Positions 24,586-37,230 of a DNA stretch of 64,000 bases are shown one piece after another. The stretch lies in NCBI GenBank assembly GCA_032124015.1, contig JAQBEH010000114.1:1-64000 (forward strand), given 5' to 3'. The notes under the pieces were generated by a model. It was not told the DNA's origin. It saw nothing but the letters and a program-made list of their open reading frames with translations, and did no database searches. The DNA comes from DASRJG01 sp032124015 (GTDB lineage: Bacteria; Acidobacteriota; Polarisedimenticolia; Polarisedimenticolales; DASRJG01). How positions within the stretch are numbered: position 1 is the first letter of the stretch; each line of letters starts with the position of its first letter. The position numbers and the translations under genes are program-made.

Positions 24586-25193
24586 GGGCGCCCGTTCGCG
24601 CGGACGTCCGCCGCGTACGACTCTTCGAGGTTCTTGCGGAGCATCAGGCGGGCGCGGTGGAGACGCATCTTCACCGCCGAGATCTCGAGCGACAGAGCGC
24701 CGGCGACCTCCTGCGTCGAAAGCTGCTCCATATCCCTCATGACCAGTACGATGCGATAAGCGGGCGGAAGGTCACCGATCGCCTTTTGCACCCGCCTTTT
24801 CGTCTCGGCGCGGACGGCGTCGTCGTGCGGGAGCGCGGCGGGGTCGGGGATCTGGACCCGAGCATCCTGCCCCTGGCCGGGTAGAAGCTCCTCGAGAGAA
24901 ATCTCGCGCTCCGGCTCGAATTTCCCCTTGCGCCGCTTCGTCAGGCACGCATTCGCCGCGACGCGGTAGAGCCAGGAGGTCATCGCCTCGGCGTGCTCGA
25001 GCTTGCGCAAGGACCGGTAGGCCTGGAGCAGCGTGTCCTGGAGGACGTCCTTCGCATCTTCCCGCTCGCCGCAGAACTTCATCCCGAAAGCGTAGATCCG
25101 TCCCCCGAAGCGCGCTACGAACTCGTCGAAGGCGCCCGGCGCGTCCGCGCGAATTCGGGAGAGAAGCTCGGCGTTATCCGGGTCCTTTTCCAT
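24582..25193 (-). CDS. ECF-type RNA polymerase sigma factor (SigR/SigE-like)
   Basis: 203-aa group 4 sigma factor. Region 2: APGAFDEFVARFGGRIYAF, EDAKDVLQDTLLQAYRSL and TSWLYRVAANACLTKRR. Region 4: IGDLPPAYRIVLVMRDMEQL, STQEVAGALSLEISAVKMRL. ATG 25193 is chosen; an in-frame extension upstream lacks conserved sequence. The operon encodes zf-HC2 anti-sigma, DUF2892 and DUF302 proteins, and a TolC-MFP-RND pump is divergent, so the regulon may link thiol/oxidative stress to efflux (inference). Confidence 0.92.
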   Translation of the reverse strand: MEKDPDNAELLSRIRADAPGAFDEFVARFGGRIYAFGMKFCGEREDAKDVLQDTLLQAYRSLRKLEHAEAMTSWLYRVAANACLTKRRKGKFEPEREISLEELLPGQGQDARVQIPDPAALPHDDAVRAETKRRVQKAIGDLPPAYRIVLVMRDMEQLSTQEVAGALSLEISAVKMRLHRARLMLRKNLEESYAADVRANGRP

Positions 25194-25217
25194 GACCGGG
25201 AGGGTAGCATTCGACCT

Positions 25218-25243
25218 GGTGACCTTTTCCTTTCGGTCGCATC
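25218..25243 (+). promoter_or_regulatory. Candidate ECF promoter for the TolC-MFP-RND operon
   Basis: GGTGACC (25218-25224) followed after about a dozen bases by GGTCGCATC (25235-25243). The GTGACC-type -35 with a CG-rich GTC -10 resembles ECF-dependent promoters. It lies in the 86-bp divergent space between the sigma gene and the TolC gene, facing the pump. Inference from pattern only. Confidence 0.35.
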
Positions 25244-25279
25244 TCACCTGACGAGGGTGGCGCATCCTCGGGAGAACGC

Positions 25280-26674
25280 ATGACTCACAACCCCAACGTA
25301 TCCGCCCTACGGATCGCCGTGATCGGATTCGCGCTCACGGCGGCAACGTTTTCTCAGGCGATCGCGGAGACCATTCTGACCCCCGACGCGGCCGCCGCGA
25401 TCGCCGCGGAACGCCACCCTCTCGTCAGGGCCGCGGCCAGCGAGGCCGATGGCGCCAAGGCCGACCGCACGCTGGCGCGCTCAGGCTGGCTGCCGCACCT
25501 CGACTTGACCGAAGACTACGCGCGTTCGACGAACCCGGTGTTCGTGTTCGCGTCGAAGCTGAGCCAGGAACGCTTCACCGCCCAGGACTTCGCGCTCGGC
25601 GCGCTGAACTCACCCGATCCCTACACGAACGCCGCCACGAGGGTCAGCCTTCGGCAGAACATTTGGGACGGCGGGCGCACCACGGCGGCCCAGCGGGCGG
25701 CAAAACTGGGACTGGCGGCAGCCGATTCGATGCTGTCCCGCACGCGCGACGAGATCGCCTTCGACGCGAAACGTTCGTTCTGGGACGCCGTGTTGTCCGA
25801 CGAGATGGTCGCGGCCGCCCGCGACGCCGAAAAGGCGGCTGCCGCGAACGCCGAACTGGCCGGAACGCTCGTCGACGAAGGCATCGCGGTGCCGTCGGAC
25901 CGTATGCAGGCCGAAGTGCGCCTGGGCGAGGTGCGCGCGATGCGCGTGCGCGCCGAACAGAGCGCGATCGTGGCAGCCGCCGCCCTGCGCCGCGCGCTCG
26001 CCGCGACGGACGCGGAGGAGTTCACGCTGGTCGCGCCCGAGATCAGCCCGGACGAGCCGCAACCGGCAGGAGACGACCCGAGCGCAACCGTTGCCGAGGC
26101 GCTCCTCGCGAGACAGGACTTGAGCGCGTTCGACGCGCGCATCGGCCAGGCGCAGCAGGGGGAGTCGATCGCGCTCTCGGGCCGCCTCCCCCAGATCGGC
26201 CTCGGCGCGCAGTACGAGTGGGACGGATCCCAGCCGTTCGCCCCGAGCGGAAACAATTGGACCGTCGGGGTCTTCGTGCGCATTCCGCTCTACGACGGCT
26301 GCGAAGGAATAGCTAAGCGCGATCGCGCCCGAGCCGATCGTGCCCGCCTCGAGGCCATGCGCGAGGCCTTCGCCTCCGGAGTCGGTCTCGAGATCCGCGG
26401 GGCCGAGGCGGATCGCACCGCGGCGGCCGAACGGTTGCGCATGGCCGAAAGCAACTTGACGCTGTCGCGGGAAGTGCTGCGCATCGTGCGCGAGCGCTAC
26501 GGCGAGGGGCTTGGCACGATCGTGGAGCTCCTCGGCGCCGAGGCGTCCACCACGCAAGCAAGCGCCTCCAAGGCCCAGGCGACGAGGGACCTCGCCGTGT
26601 CCCGCCTCGCCTTCGAACTCGCGGCAGGCCGGCCGATCGCCCCACCCCCCTTAGACGTCGCCGAGAAGGAGTGA
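25280..26674 (+). CDS. TolC-family outer-membrane efflux protein
   Basis: 464-aa outer-membrane channel with a signal peptide (AVIGFALTAATFSQAIAE) and two OEP repeats of long coiled coils. Typical segments are HPLVRAAASEADGAKADRT, RVSLRQNIWDGG, RIPLYDGCEG and ERYGEGLGTIVELLGAEAST. It forms the outer-membrane exit duct for the MFP and RND proteins encoded next, with 4 nt between it and the MFP start. Divergent from an ECF sigma operon. Confidence 0.92.
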   Translation: MTHNPNVSALRIAVIGFALTAATFSQAIAETILTPDAAAAIAAERHPLVRAAASEADGAKADRTLARSGWLPHLDLTEDYARSTNPVFVFASKLSQERFTAQDFALGALNSPDPYTNAATRVSLRQNIWDGGRTTAAQRAAKLGLAAADSMLSRTRDEIAFDAKRSFWDAVLSDEMVAAARDAEKAAAANAELAGTLVDEGIAVPSDRMQAEVRLGEVRAMRVRAEQSAIVAAAALRRALAATDAEEFTLVAPEISPDEPQPAGDDPSATVAEALLARQDLSAFDARIGQAQQGESIALSGRLPQIGLGAQYEWDGSQPFAPSGNNWTVGVFVRIPLYDGCEGIAKRDRARADRARLEAMREAFASGVGLEIRGAEADRTAAAERLRMAESNLTLSREVLRIVRERYGEGLGTIVELLGAEASTTQASASKAQATRDLAVSRLAFELAAGRPIAPPPLDVAEKE

Positions 26675-26678
26675 CCGT

Positions 26679-27757
26679 ATGAATCGCCCTCCCCCCCCGA
26701 TTTTTGTTGTCGTGCTCGCGGCGACTGCGGCGTTGTCCCTCTCCTGCGGCGCGCCCCACGGCGAGGCTCGGCCCGAGGCCGCGCCTCCCCTCTCGGTCGC
26801 GGTCGAAACGACGGCTTCGGTGCCGTCTCCGGGCGGGCTCGAAGCGACGGGGAGCGTCGAGGCCGCGCGGCGCGCGTCCCCCGGCACGATCCTCGCCGGG
26901 CGGGTGACAAAAATCCTGAAACGCGAGGGGCAGCGCGTGCGGCAAGGGGAAACGCTCGCGCGCGTCGAAAGCGGCGACGTCGCGGCGCACGTGGCCCAAG
27001 CCGAGGCCGCGGTCGTCGGCGCGCAGGCGGCGGAGACCAACGCGCGATTGATGCGCGAGCGTTTGGAGCGGCTCGTGGCCAAGCAAGCGGCGTCCCCCAA
27101 GAGCCTCGAGGACGCCGTCGCCGGATACGACGCGGCGCGCGCGAACCTCCACGCCGCCGAGGAAGGCGTGCGGGCGGCCGGTGTGATGTTGAGCTACGGC
27201 GAGGTTACGGCGCCGTTTGACGGAGTGATCGAACAACGGATGGTCGAAAAAGGCGACACCACTTCCCCCGGTATGCCGATGTTCATCGTGGTCGACACCG
27301 CCCGCATGAAGCTCGAGGCTGCGCTCCCCGAATCGTCGGCGCGCGGGCTGGCGCCCGGAAGCGCGGTCACGGTGGTCGTGGATGGGACCGACGGAGCCTC
27401 GCGCGAAGCCACGCTAGCGGAGATCCTCCCTGCTTCCGATCCCGCCACCCGCACCGTCACGGCGCGAGTGCTGCTCGACAACGCCGACGGCACGCTGCGC
27501 CCGGGCATGTTTGCCAGGGTACGCTTTCCCGGGGACGGTCCGGCGATCGTCTTCATTCCGGAGACCGCGATCGTACGCCGCGGCCCGTTGACCGGGGTCT
27601 TCGTCGTCGATGAGAACGTCGCGCATCTCAGGTGGATCACCCTCGGCAGCGCCTTGGACGAGCGCGTGGAGGTGGCCAGTGGACTCGCCGCCGGAGAGCG
27701 GATCGTGACGGCGCCCGCCGCGGAACTGGCCGATGGCCGCCGGGTCGAGCTTTCGCG

Positions 27758-27761
<4 letters not shown>
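26679..27761 (+). CDS. RND efflux periplasmic adaptor (MFP) lipoprotein
   Basis: 360-aa HlyD-family adaptor joining RND pump and TolC. The N-terminal lipoprotein signal ends LSLSC (Cys near residue 23). Order: lipoyl/barrel-sandwich half (SPGTILAGRVTKILKREGQ), alpha-hairpin (QAEAAVVGAQAAETNARLM), second lipoyl half (TAPFDGVIEQRMVEKGDTTS), beta-barrel and membrane-proximal domains (FIPETAIVRRGPLTGVFVV). The last codons overlap the pump gene by ATGA. Confidence 0.92.
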
Positions 27762-30868
<3,107 letters not shown>

Positions 30869-31375
30869 TCTTGTTGGATTCCATCCACGCGTCCATCACC
30901 TCGTGCAGGCGCTCGGATCGGAATGCGAACCACCGGGCGCGCACGTCGGCGTGTTGTCGCAACTCGTCCTTGAACTTCTGGGGCGGGCCCATGGCGACGA
31001 GGTCGGCGAGGGTCTCTTTAAGTTCCGGATCCATCGCGTCGCCCTCGATGAACTCGTCCATCCAGTCGATCTCGTCGTCGTCGGTGAACGAGACGACGTA
31101 AAGGCGCGTCGTCTCGTCGCGCGGCTGGGCTTCTTCAGGGACGGCGTCGTCCATTTCGGCGTCTTCGTCGAAATGAGCGTCTTCGCCCTCACCTTCGAGG
31201 ATGACCTGCCCGGTGACGAGATCGACATAGTAGGTGAGGTCCTCGTTCCGGTTTTCGAACGCGGCCTCGAGTTCGTCCCAATCGATTTGGAGTGGCTTAT
31301 GCTTCATGCCGCACGGAATGTAACGCCGTCCCCCTAAGAGAATCAAGCCGGATACAATCCCCGCCGGAGGAGCAC

Positions 31376-32056
31376 ATGGTCGGTTTCGACGATTTGTACC
31401 GGCAGGGCGGCGCGGTGACGTGGCAGGCCGGGAAAGAAGACGTGGTCCACCAGGTGGTCGAACTCCTGATGGGGCTCGGGCCGAGCGGCCGGGTCCTCGA
31501 CTTCGGGTGCGGCACCGGATGGACGGCCCCGATCTTGACCGCGAGCGGCGCCCGGTACCTGGGGGTCGATCCGTCCGCCGAGGGGATCGCGCAGGCCGGG
31601 AGGCGTTCCCAAGGGGTCCCGCGGACGCGCTTCCACCGCATCGAGATGGGCCAGTCGCTCACGGACGCGCTCCATGGGGCGAAATTCACCCATGTTTTCG
31701 CTCTGGACGCGCTGTACTTCGTGCCGAACCTCGAATCGACCCTCCAGGCGCTCAGCGACGCGTTGGAGCCCGAGGGGATGCTCTGTTCGATCGCCCATCT
31801 CTACCGCGAGAGCCGGGTGGCCGACAGTCTGATCGACGACGTCACGAGGGAACACGGCTACCCGCAATTCCTCTCGGGGGTGCAGTGGCAACTGTTACTG
31901 GCCCGGTCGGGTTTCAGGGACGTGAGGCGCTACCGTTTCTACGACCGGCGCCCGTTCAACCCCGCCGCATTCCTCGGGCAACCGCCCGCTGCCATCGCGC
32001 TGGCCCGGGAACTCTACGAGCGCGAGGGCGCCCTCGTTGTGACGGCACGGAAATAG
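31376..32056 (+). CDS. Class I SAM-dependent methyltransferase
   Basis: 226-aa Rossmann-fold methyltransferase of the Methyltransf_11/25 type. Motif I is VLDFGCGTGWTAPIL, motif II LGVDPSAEGIAQA, motif III HVFALDALYFV, post-motif DALEPEGML. ATG 31376 has GGAGG 5 nt upstream; GATACAAT at 31350-31357 could be its -10. The substrate is unknown. It is monocistronic, and its TAG stop is part of a repeat element. Confidence 0.88.
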   Translation: MVGFDDLYRQGGAVTWQAGKEDVVHQVVELLMGLGPSGRVLDFGCGTGWTAPILTASGARYLGVDPSAEGIAQAGRRSQGVPRTRFHRIEMGQSLTDALHGAKFTHVFALDALYFVPNLESTLQALSDALEPEGMLCSIAHLYRESRVADSLIDDVTREHGYPQFLSGVQWQLLLARSGFRDVRRYRFYDRRPFNPAAFLGQPPAAIALARELYEREGALVVTARK

Positions 32057-32076
32057 GGGACACTCCCCCATTTCCG
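32048..32076 (+). repeat. REP-like palindrome at methyltransferase/alr 3' ends (copy D)
   Basis: CGGAAATAGGGG-ACACT-CCCC(C)ATTTCCG, an imperfect 11-bp stem. It holds the 12-mer GGGGACACTCCC (32056-32067), whose first G is the last base of the methyltransferase TAG. The alr stop lies 1 nt beyond the right arm. Probable bidirectional terminator. Confidence 0.75.
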
Positions 32077-33210
32077 CTACACCACCACTCGCGGCAAACT
32101 GGGGTGGATCCGCGCGACGATTTCGTAGGCGATGGTCCCGCGCCAGGCGGCGAGTTGCCCGGCGGTGATGCGCTCGTCCCCCTGCCGGCCGAGAAGCGTC
32201 ACCTCGTCTTCGAGACCGGCTCCGGGGATGTCGGTGACGTCAACCATGCACATGTTCATGCAAACGCGCCCTCGCACGGGGGCGCGCTTCCCGCGAACGA
32301 GCACGTGCGCGAGCCCTGACAGCTCGCGATCGTAACCCTCGTAGTAGCCGACCGGGAGCACCGCGATTCTCGTCGTCCGCGTCGCGCGCCACGCGCATCC
32401 ATAGCCGACGTACTCCCCTTCGGGAACCTGCTTCACCTGCGCGATGCGGGTCTTCCAGGCCATGACGGGTTTGAGGTCGAGTGAGGGTTTCCCTCGCTCC
32501 AGGCAGGAGACGTAGGTCTCTTTCGAGGGCCATAGGCCGTAGAGCGAGATGCCGACGCGAACCAGGTCGAGGTGCGTCCGGTTGAACAGGAGCGCCGCAG
32601 CGGAACAGGCGTTGTGGCGGAGAAACGGCACCGGATGAAGCGTCGCGATCACATCGGCGACGCGGGAGAACACCGCCATTTGGGACGTCGCGTAATCGTA
32701 GCTGGTCGTGTCTTCGATATTCGCGAAATGGGTCGTGACCCCTGCGAGCGTGAGGGCGCGGGCGCCGCGCAGGCGCGCAACGAACTCCGGGACGTCGCGC
32801 TCCAAGATCCCTTGGCGATGCGTCCCGGTTTCGATCTTCATGTGAACGCCTACGTTCGACCCACGCGACGAGGCGATCGCGTCCAGCCGCTCGAGCGTCT
32901 CGAGGTTGTAGACGATCGGCTGGAGCGTGTTGTCGACGACCTCGTCCAACCCGTCGAGCGGGACGTACCCCATCACGAGGATCGGAAGCGTGAGACCCGC
33001 TTCCCTCAGCGCGACCCCTTCGTCGACGTTATTGACGCACAGCCAATCGGCCGAAGCGTCCGCCGCGACCCGCGCGACCTCGATCATCCCGTGGCCGTAT
33101 GCGTTCGACTTGACGACGGCACCGAAACGGGGCCCCTGCCCAAGGCGCCGCTTGAACTCGGCGACGTTGTTCCGCAGCGCGCCCGCGTCGATCTCGACCC
33201 AGTTGAGCAC
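32077..33210 (-). CDS. alr: Alanine racemase
   Basis: PLP enzyme giving D-alanine for peptidoglycan. 377 aa. The PLP lysine is Lys34 in AVVKSNAYGHG; VGVHMKIETGTHRQGI and the second catalytic base region VGYGCAWRA follow in family order, with RGRVCMNMCMVDVTD near the C terminus. GTG 33210 is preferred: TAGGAG lies just upstream and the frame then starts LNWVEID as the family does. It follows the M29-like peptidase gene by 8 nt in the same direction. Confidence 0.95.
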   Translation of the reverse strand: MLNWVEIDAGALRNNVAEFKRRLGQGPRFGAVVKSNAYGHGMIEVARVAADASADWLCVNNVDEGVALREAGLTLPILVMGYVPLDGLDEVVDNTLQPIVYNLETLERLDAIASSRGSNVGVHMKIETGTHRQGILERDVPEFVARLRGARALTLAGVTTHFANIEDTTSYDYATSQMAVFSRVADVIATLHPVPFLRHNACSAAALLFNRTHLDLVRVGISLYGLWPSKETYVSCLERGKPSLDLKPVMAWKTRIAQVKQVPEGEYVGYGCAWRATRTTRIAVLPVGYYEGYDRELSGLAHVLVRGKRAPVRGRVCMNMCMVDVTDIPGAGLEDEVTLLGRQGDERITAGQLAAWRGTIAYEIVARIHPSLPRVVV

Positions 33211-33218
33211 GTGCGCTC

Positions 33219-34322
33219 CTACCAAAGGACGTACGCGCCGTCGCGGATCACCGCGATCCGGCGGCCCGAGGCTTGGACGAGCTCGGCGCTGGCGACCGAG
33301 ATCGGGCTTCCCTTCGCGTAGACGATGTCCTGGTGCACGACGTGCGAGGGGGAGCGGAACTCCGCCAGGCCGACCTTGCCGCCAAGGTGGTCGCTCCGGC
33401 CGTAGGCCCAGTGGAAGCCGGCCTTTTCGTCCTCGAGAACGTTGCCGGTGACCTTAGCGTCGTCGTTACACCCGAAAGCCACCTCGGCGACGTTGCCACG
33501 CACCGGGTCCGCCCGAAAGAAGCTCCGGTAGCGTTCGGCCACGGTGCCGCCTCCGATCACCTCCACGATGCGGTTGGCTTCGACACGGAAGACGACCGTT
33601 TGCCCGTCCTCGTGGACGGGAAGCTCACCCTGCGTCCGCGATGGATCGCCCTCGATCTCACCCTCGTAGGGCACCTCGAAGGTCTCGCCGCTCGGCAGGT
33701 TGATCACCGGGATGTCGTCGTTCTTGTCGCGGTGCAGATAGCCGTCGTCGGCCTCGCAGACGCGGTGCCTGAGATCGAAGAGGCAGCGGTGGCCGGTCGA
33801 GAACAGGACCTCGGCGCGATCCGCTTCGAGGAACGCATCTTTCAAGATACGGCAGCGCCGCGCCACCTCGCGGTAGTCGGCCGCCAGGGAGGTCTCTTCC
33901 ATCCACTTCTGAACTCCGGGCATGCTCGCCGCACGGAACACCTCGGCGCCCGGACGGCGCTTGCAGAGGTCGCACAGCGCCGCGGTCATGGAGAACTCCG
34001 TCAGAGCGAGCAGGAGGCTCGTTCCGTCGAGAACCGCGGCCATGGGGATCGTGCGTTCCGTCGCCTCGCCCTCTGAGGGGAAGTCGGCGCCGCTCCGGCC
34101 GGTCGCCGGGAAGCTGACGAGGGGCATCGTCTCGAAACCGATCTTGGCTCCGAGACGCGCCAGGCCCTCGCGCCACGTCGCGGCCATCGCGCGGCGCTCC
34201 CGCCACGCGTGGTTGTCGGGTACGCCCGGAATCGGCCTGTCCACGACGACCGCGACGCGCTCCCCGGCCACCGGATCGAAGACGTCGATCAGAAACTTCT
34301 CGAGATCGAAGGATGGGCTCAT
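33219..34322 (-). CDS. M29-like aminopeptidase (AmpT-related)
   Basis: 367-aa protein resembling leucyl aminopeptidase/aminopeptidase T (M29) type metallopeptidases. Diagnostic late segments: NVAEVAFGCNDDAKVTGNV, LEDEKAGFHWAYGRSD and SPSHVVHQDIVY, carrying acidic and His residues for the two-metal site. ATG 34322 is set because it has a GAGG site and the family starts near SFDLEKFLIDVF; a longer open frame upstream is antisense to rfbB. Followed by alr, 8 nt apart. Assignment is to family level only; peptidase activity is unproven for many members. Confidence 0.72.
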   Translation of the reverse strand: MSPSFDLEKFLIDVFDPVAGERVAVVVDRPIPGVPDNHAWRERRAMAATWREGLARLGAKIGFETMPLVSFPATGRSGADFPSEGEATERTIPMAAVLDGTSLLLALTEFSMTAALCDLCKRRPGAEVFRAASMPGVQKWMEETSLAADYREVARRCRILKDAFLEADRAEVLFSTGHRCLFDLRHRVCEADDGYLHRDKNDDIPVINLPSGETFEVPYEGEIEGDPSRTQGELPVHEDGQTVVFRVEANRIVEVIGGGTVAERYRSFFRADPVRGNVAEVAFGCNDDAKVTGNVLEDEKAGFHWAYGRSDHLGGKVGLAEFRSPSHVVHQDIVYAKGSPISVASAELVQASGRRIAVIRDGAYVLW

Positions 34323-34349
34323 GTGAACCTCGGGTTGGCAGGGGCAGTC

Positions 34350-34355
34350 TATAAT
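34350..34355 (+). promoter_or_regulatory. TATAAT -10 box for rfbB
   Basis: A perfect TATAAT in the 54-bp divergent gap, 22 nt before the rfbB ATG. TTGGCA (34335-34340) is too close (9 nt) to serve as its -35; no better -35 is seen. Confidence 0.45.
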
Positions 34356-34376
34356 GCTGCGTCTCAGGGGGCTCGT

Positions 34377-35477
34377 ATGGAATGCTGGTTGATCACTGGC
34401 GGCGCCGGCTTCATCGGATGCAACTTCGTGCGCCTCGTTCTTAGCGAAACCAACGCAAAGGTGGTCATCCTCGACAAGTTGACTTACGCCGGCAGCCTCG
34501 ACAGCCTCGGCGAGGTGTTGGCGGACGCACGCGTGACGTTTATCGCCGGGGACATCGCCGATGCTGCCGCCGTCGAGGCCATTTTCCTCGATCACCGCCC
34601 CACCGCGGTCGTGAACTTCGCCGCGGAGAGCCACGTGGACCGCTCCATCGACGGCCCGCGCAACTTCGTGACCACCAACACCGTCGGCGCCTTCGAGCTG
34701 CTCGACGCCGCGCGCCGCTTCGTCGCGACCCTGAGTGCCCCGGCCGCAAGCGCGTTCCGCTTCCTTCAGGTCTCGACCGACGAGGTTTACGGCGCGCTCG
34801 GCGCCGCCGGGTCGTTCGTGGAGACGACACCGTACGCTCCCAACTCGCCCTACGCCGCGTCGAAAGCGGGCGCCGACCATCTCGCGCGGGCCTACTACGA
34901 GACCTTCGGACTGCCGACGCTGATCACCAACTGCAGCAACAACTACGGGCCGTACCAGTTTCCGGAAAAACTGATCCCTTTGACGATTCTGAACGCCGTC
35001 GAGGGGAGGCCGCTCCCGATCTACGGCGACGGCCTCTACATCCGCGATTGGCTCCATGTGGAAGACCACGGGCGAGCGCTTCTCGCCGTCCTGAAGCGGG
35101 GGCGCCCCGGCCAGACGTACAACATCGGCGGAGACAACGAGCTCACCAATCTCGCTCTGGTCGATCGCATCTGCGCCTCGATCGAGTCGCTCATGCCGGC
35201 AAGCGAGAACGACGCGATGCGCCGCGCAGGCAAGGCGGCCTATCGCGAGCTTTGCGTGCACGTCCCCGATCGCCTCGGCCACGATCGCCGGTACGCCATC
35301 AACGCGTCGAAGATCAAGGCCGAGCTGGGTTGGGCGCCGTCCATCCGATTCGAAACGGGCCTGGGCGAAACGGTACGCTGGTATCTCGAAAACCGCGCCT
35401 GGGCCGACGCCGTGCAGCTCAAGGCGCGATACGAGCGCGAGCGACTCGGCATCGGCGCCAACCGGAGCAAAGCATGA
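34377..35477 (+). CDS. rfbB: dTDP-glucose 4,6-dehydratase
   Basis: 366-aa extended SDR that converts dTDP-glucose to dTDP-4-keto-6-deoxyglucose, second step to dTDP-rhamnose and other deoxysugars for surface polysaccharide. Shows the NAD motif TGGAGFIGCNFVRL, AAESHVDRSI, the catalytic TDEVYG and YAASKAGADH (Y-x-x-x-K), and GDGLYIRDWLHVEDH. ATG 34377. rfbA overlaps by ATGA. rfbC and rfbD are not next to it. Confidence 0.96.
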   Translation: MECWLITGGAGFIGCNFVRLVLSETNAKVVILDKLTYAGSLDSLGEVLADARVTFIAGDIADAAAVEAIFLDHRPTAVVNFAAESHVDRSIDGPRNFVTTNTVGAFELLDAARRFVATLSAPAASAFRFLQVSTDEVYGALGAAGSFVETTPYAPNSPYAASKAGADHLARAYYETFGLPTLITNCSNNYGPYQFPEKLIPLTILNAVEGRPLPIYGDGLYIRDWLHVEDHGRALLAVLKRGRPGQTYNIGGDNELTNLALVDRICASIESLMPASENDAMRRAGKAAYRELCVHVPDRLGHDRRYAINASKIKAELGWAPSIRFETGLGETVRWYLENRAWADAVQLKARYERERLGIGANRSKA

Positions 35478-36349
35478 AGGGGATCGTCCTTGCCGGCGGG
35501 GCGGGCACGCGCCTTCACCCGGTCACGCGCGCGGTGAGCAAGCAGCTCCTCCCCGTGTACGACAAGCCGATGGTGTACTACCCGCTGTCGGCGCTCATGA
35601 TCGCGGGAATCAGGGACATCCTCATCATCACGACGCCCGAGGACCGGCCGGCGTTCGAGCGACTGCTCGAGGACGGCTCCTGGCTCGGGATCCGGATCGC
35701 CTATGCAGAACAAGTGCGACCCGAAGGGCTCGCCCAGGCGTTTCTGATCGGGCGGGAGTTCGTCGGAACCGAGCGTGTCGCCTTGGCCCTCGGCGACAAC
35801 ATCTTCTACGGGCAGGGATTCGCGAGCCTGTTGCAGCGCGCCGAAGCCAGGACGTCCGGAGCGACGGTGTTCGCTTACCGCGTGCGCGATCCGGAGCGCT
35901 ACGGTGTCGTCACATTCGCCGCATCGGGGCGCGCGATTGCGATCGAGGAAAAGCCCTCCGCTCCACGGTCCGACTACGCCGTCACCGGTCTCTACTTCTA
36001 CGACAATCGGGTGCTCGACATCGCGGCGTCCCTGAAACCCTCGCGTCGGGGCGAGCTCGAGATCACCGACGTCAACCTGGCCTACCTGCACCTGGGCGAG
36101 CTTCACGTCGAGGTCCTGACGCGCGGTTTCGCATGGCTGGACACCGGAACGCACGATTCGCTCCTCCAAGCGTCGAATTTCATCCAGACGCTCCAGGAAC
36201 GGCAGGGATTGCGGGTCGCGTGCCTCGAGGAGATCGCCTACAAGATGGGGTTCCTCGATCGAGCCGCCGTGTCTCGCCTCGCGGACGGGTTGGGAAAGAG
36301 CAGCTACGCCGACTACCTGCGCCGCGTGCTCGACGAGGACGGCGCCTGA
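35474..36349 (+). CDS. rfbA: Glucose-1-phosphate thymidylyltransferase
   Basis: 291-aa nucleotidyltransferase making dTDP-glucose from dTTP and glucose-1-phosphate, the first step of the dTDP-deoxysugar route. Signature: GIVLAGGAGTRLHPVTRA, KQLLPVYDKPMVYYPL, LALGDNIFYG, EEKP. Starts ATG 35474 overlapping rfbB, so the two enzymes are made together. The DMT permease gene follows with overlapping CTGA. Confidence 0.96.
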   Translation: MKGIVLAGGAGTRLHPVTRAVSKQLLPVYDKPMVYYPLSALMIAGIRDILIITTPEDRPAFERLLEDGSWLGIRIAYAEQVRPEGLAQAFLIGREFVGTERVALALGDNIFYGQGFASLLQRAEARTSGATVFAYRVRDPERYGVVTFAASGRAIAIEEKPSAPRSDYAVTGLYFYDNRVLDIAASLKPSRRGELEITDVNLAYLHLGELHVEVLTRGFAWLDTGTHDSLLQASNFIQTLQERQGLRVACLEEIAYKMGFLDRAAVSRLADGLGKSSYADYLRRVLDEDGA

Positions 36350-37230
36350 TACCCCGCAACGGAGCACTCGCGACCGTTTTCATACTCCTCACGATCGTAT
36401 GGGGAACGACCTGGGCGGCCATTCGGGTCGGCCTCGCCGGCATGCCGCCGTTCACCAGCGTCGCGCTCCGTTTCGCAATCGCGACCACGATCCTCCTCGT
36501 GATCGCCAAGGCAATGAAGGTCCGTCTGGGGGCGGAGCCCCACGAGAAGATGCTCTGGCTGGTCAATGGGGCGCTCTTCTTTTCGGTTTCGTATGGCGTC
36601 GTCTACTGGAGCGAGCAGTACGTTCCGTCGGGGCTGGCGGCGATCCTCTTCGCGACGTTTCCGATCTTGGTCACGCTCTTCGCCCATCTGTTTCTCCCGG
36701 GTGAGCCCCTGCGCTTCCGTTTCGGGCTGGGCGCCGTCGTCGCTTTTTGCGGAGTCGTCGTCATCTTCTCGGAAGACCTCGCAAAGATCGGCGGACCCAA
36801 GACGAAGATCGCGGCGGCGGTGCTACTGGTGTCGCCGGTGGTTTCGGCGCTTTCCAGCGTGAGCATCAAGAAGTGGGGGGCGAAGATCCATCCGATCTCC
36901 CTCGCCGCCATGCCGATGGCGGTCGCGACCGTCGTGATGACGGCGATGGCCCTGATCTTCGAACGCCACCGCCCGATCGTCTGGACGCCGGCCACGATCG
37001 GCGCACTGGCCTACCTCGCCGTCTTCGGTTCTGCGATGACGTTCACGCTGTACTACTGGCTGTTACGGCACGTTCGCGCCAGTCGCGTCGCGTTGATCGC
37101 CTACGCGACACCGATCATCGCCGTCGCCACGGGCGTGCTCTTCCTGAACGAACCCCTGACCGTGCGCATGATGCTCGGAGGCGTGCTCGTGATCGCCGGC
37201 GTCGCCTTCACGGCGAAATCGCGCTACTGA
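36346..37230 (+). CDS. EamA/DMT-superfamily permease, non-standard start
   Basis: About 294-aa membrane protein with ten hydrophobic helices in two EamA repeats (VFILLTIVWGTTWAAIRVG; VSALSSVSIKKWGAKIHP). Transports an unknown metabolite. No ATG, GTG or TTG occurs in frame close to the N terminus; CTG 36346, whose last two bases overlap the rfbA TGA (CTGA), follows GAGGACGG and is the best candidate, with ATA 36349 the next. The neighbouring rfb genes may mean a role in envelope precursor export, but that is weak. Confidence 0.8.
   Translation: MIPRNGALATVFILLTIVWGTTWAAIRVGLAGMPPFTSVALRFAIATTILLVIAKAMKVRLGAEPHEKMLWLVNGALFFSVSYGVVYWSEQYVPSGLAAILFATFPILVTLFAHLFLPGEPLRFRFGLGAVVAFCGVVVIFSEDLAKIGGPKTKIAAAVLLVSPVVSALSSVSIKKWGAKIHPISLAAMPMAVATVVMTAMALIFERHRPIVWTPATIGALAYLAVFGSAMTFTLYYWLLRHVRASRVALIAYATPIIAVATGVLFLNEPLTVRMMLGGVLVIAGVAFTAKSRY

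Noticed and set aside
34323..35282. N-terminal extension of the M29-like peptidase to 35282
   Set aside because: Antisense to rfbB and without family similarity; ATG 34322 has a ribosome-binding site and the correct start.
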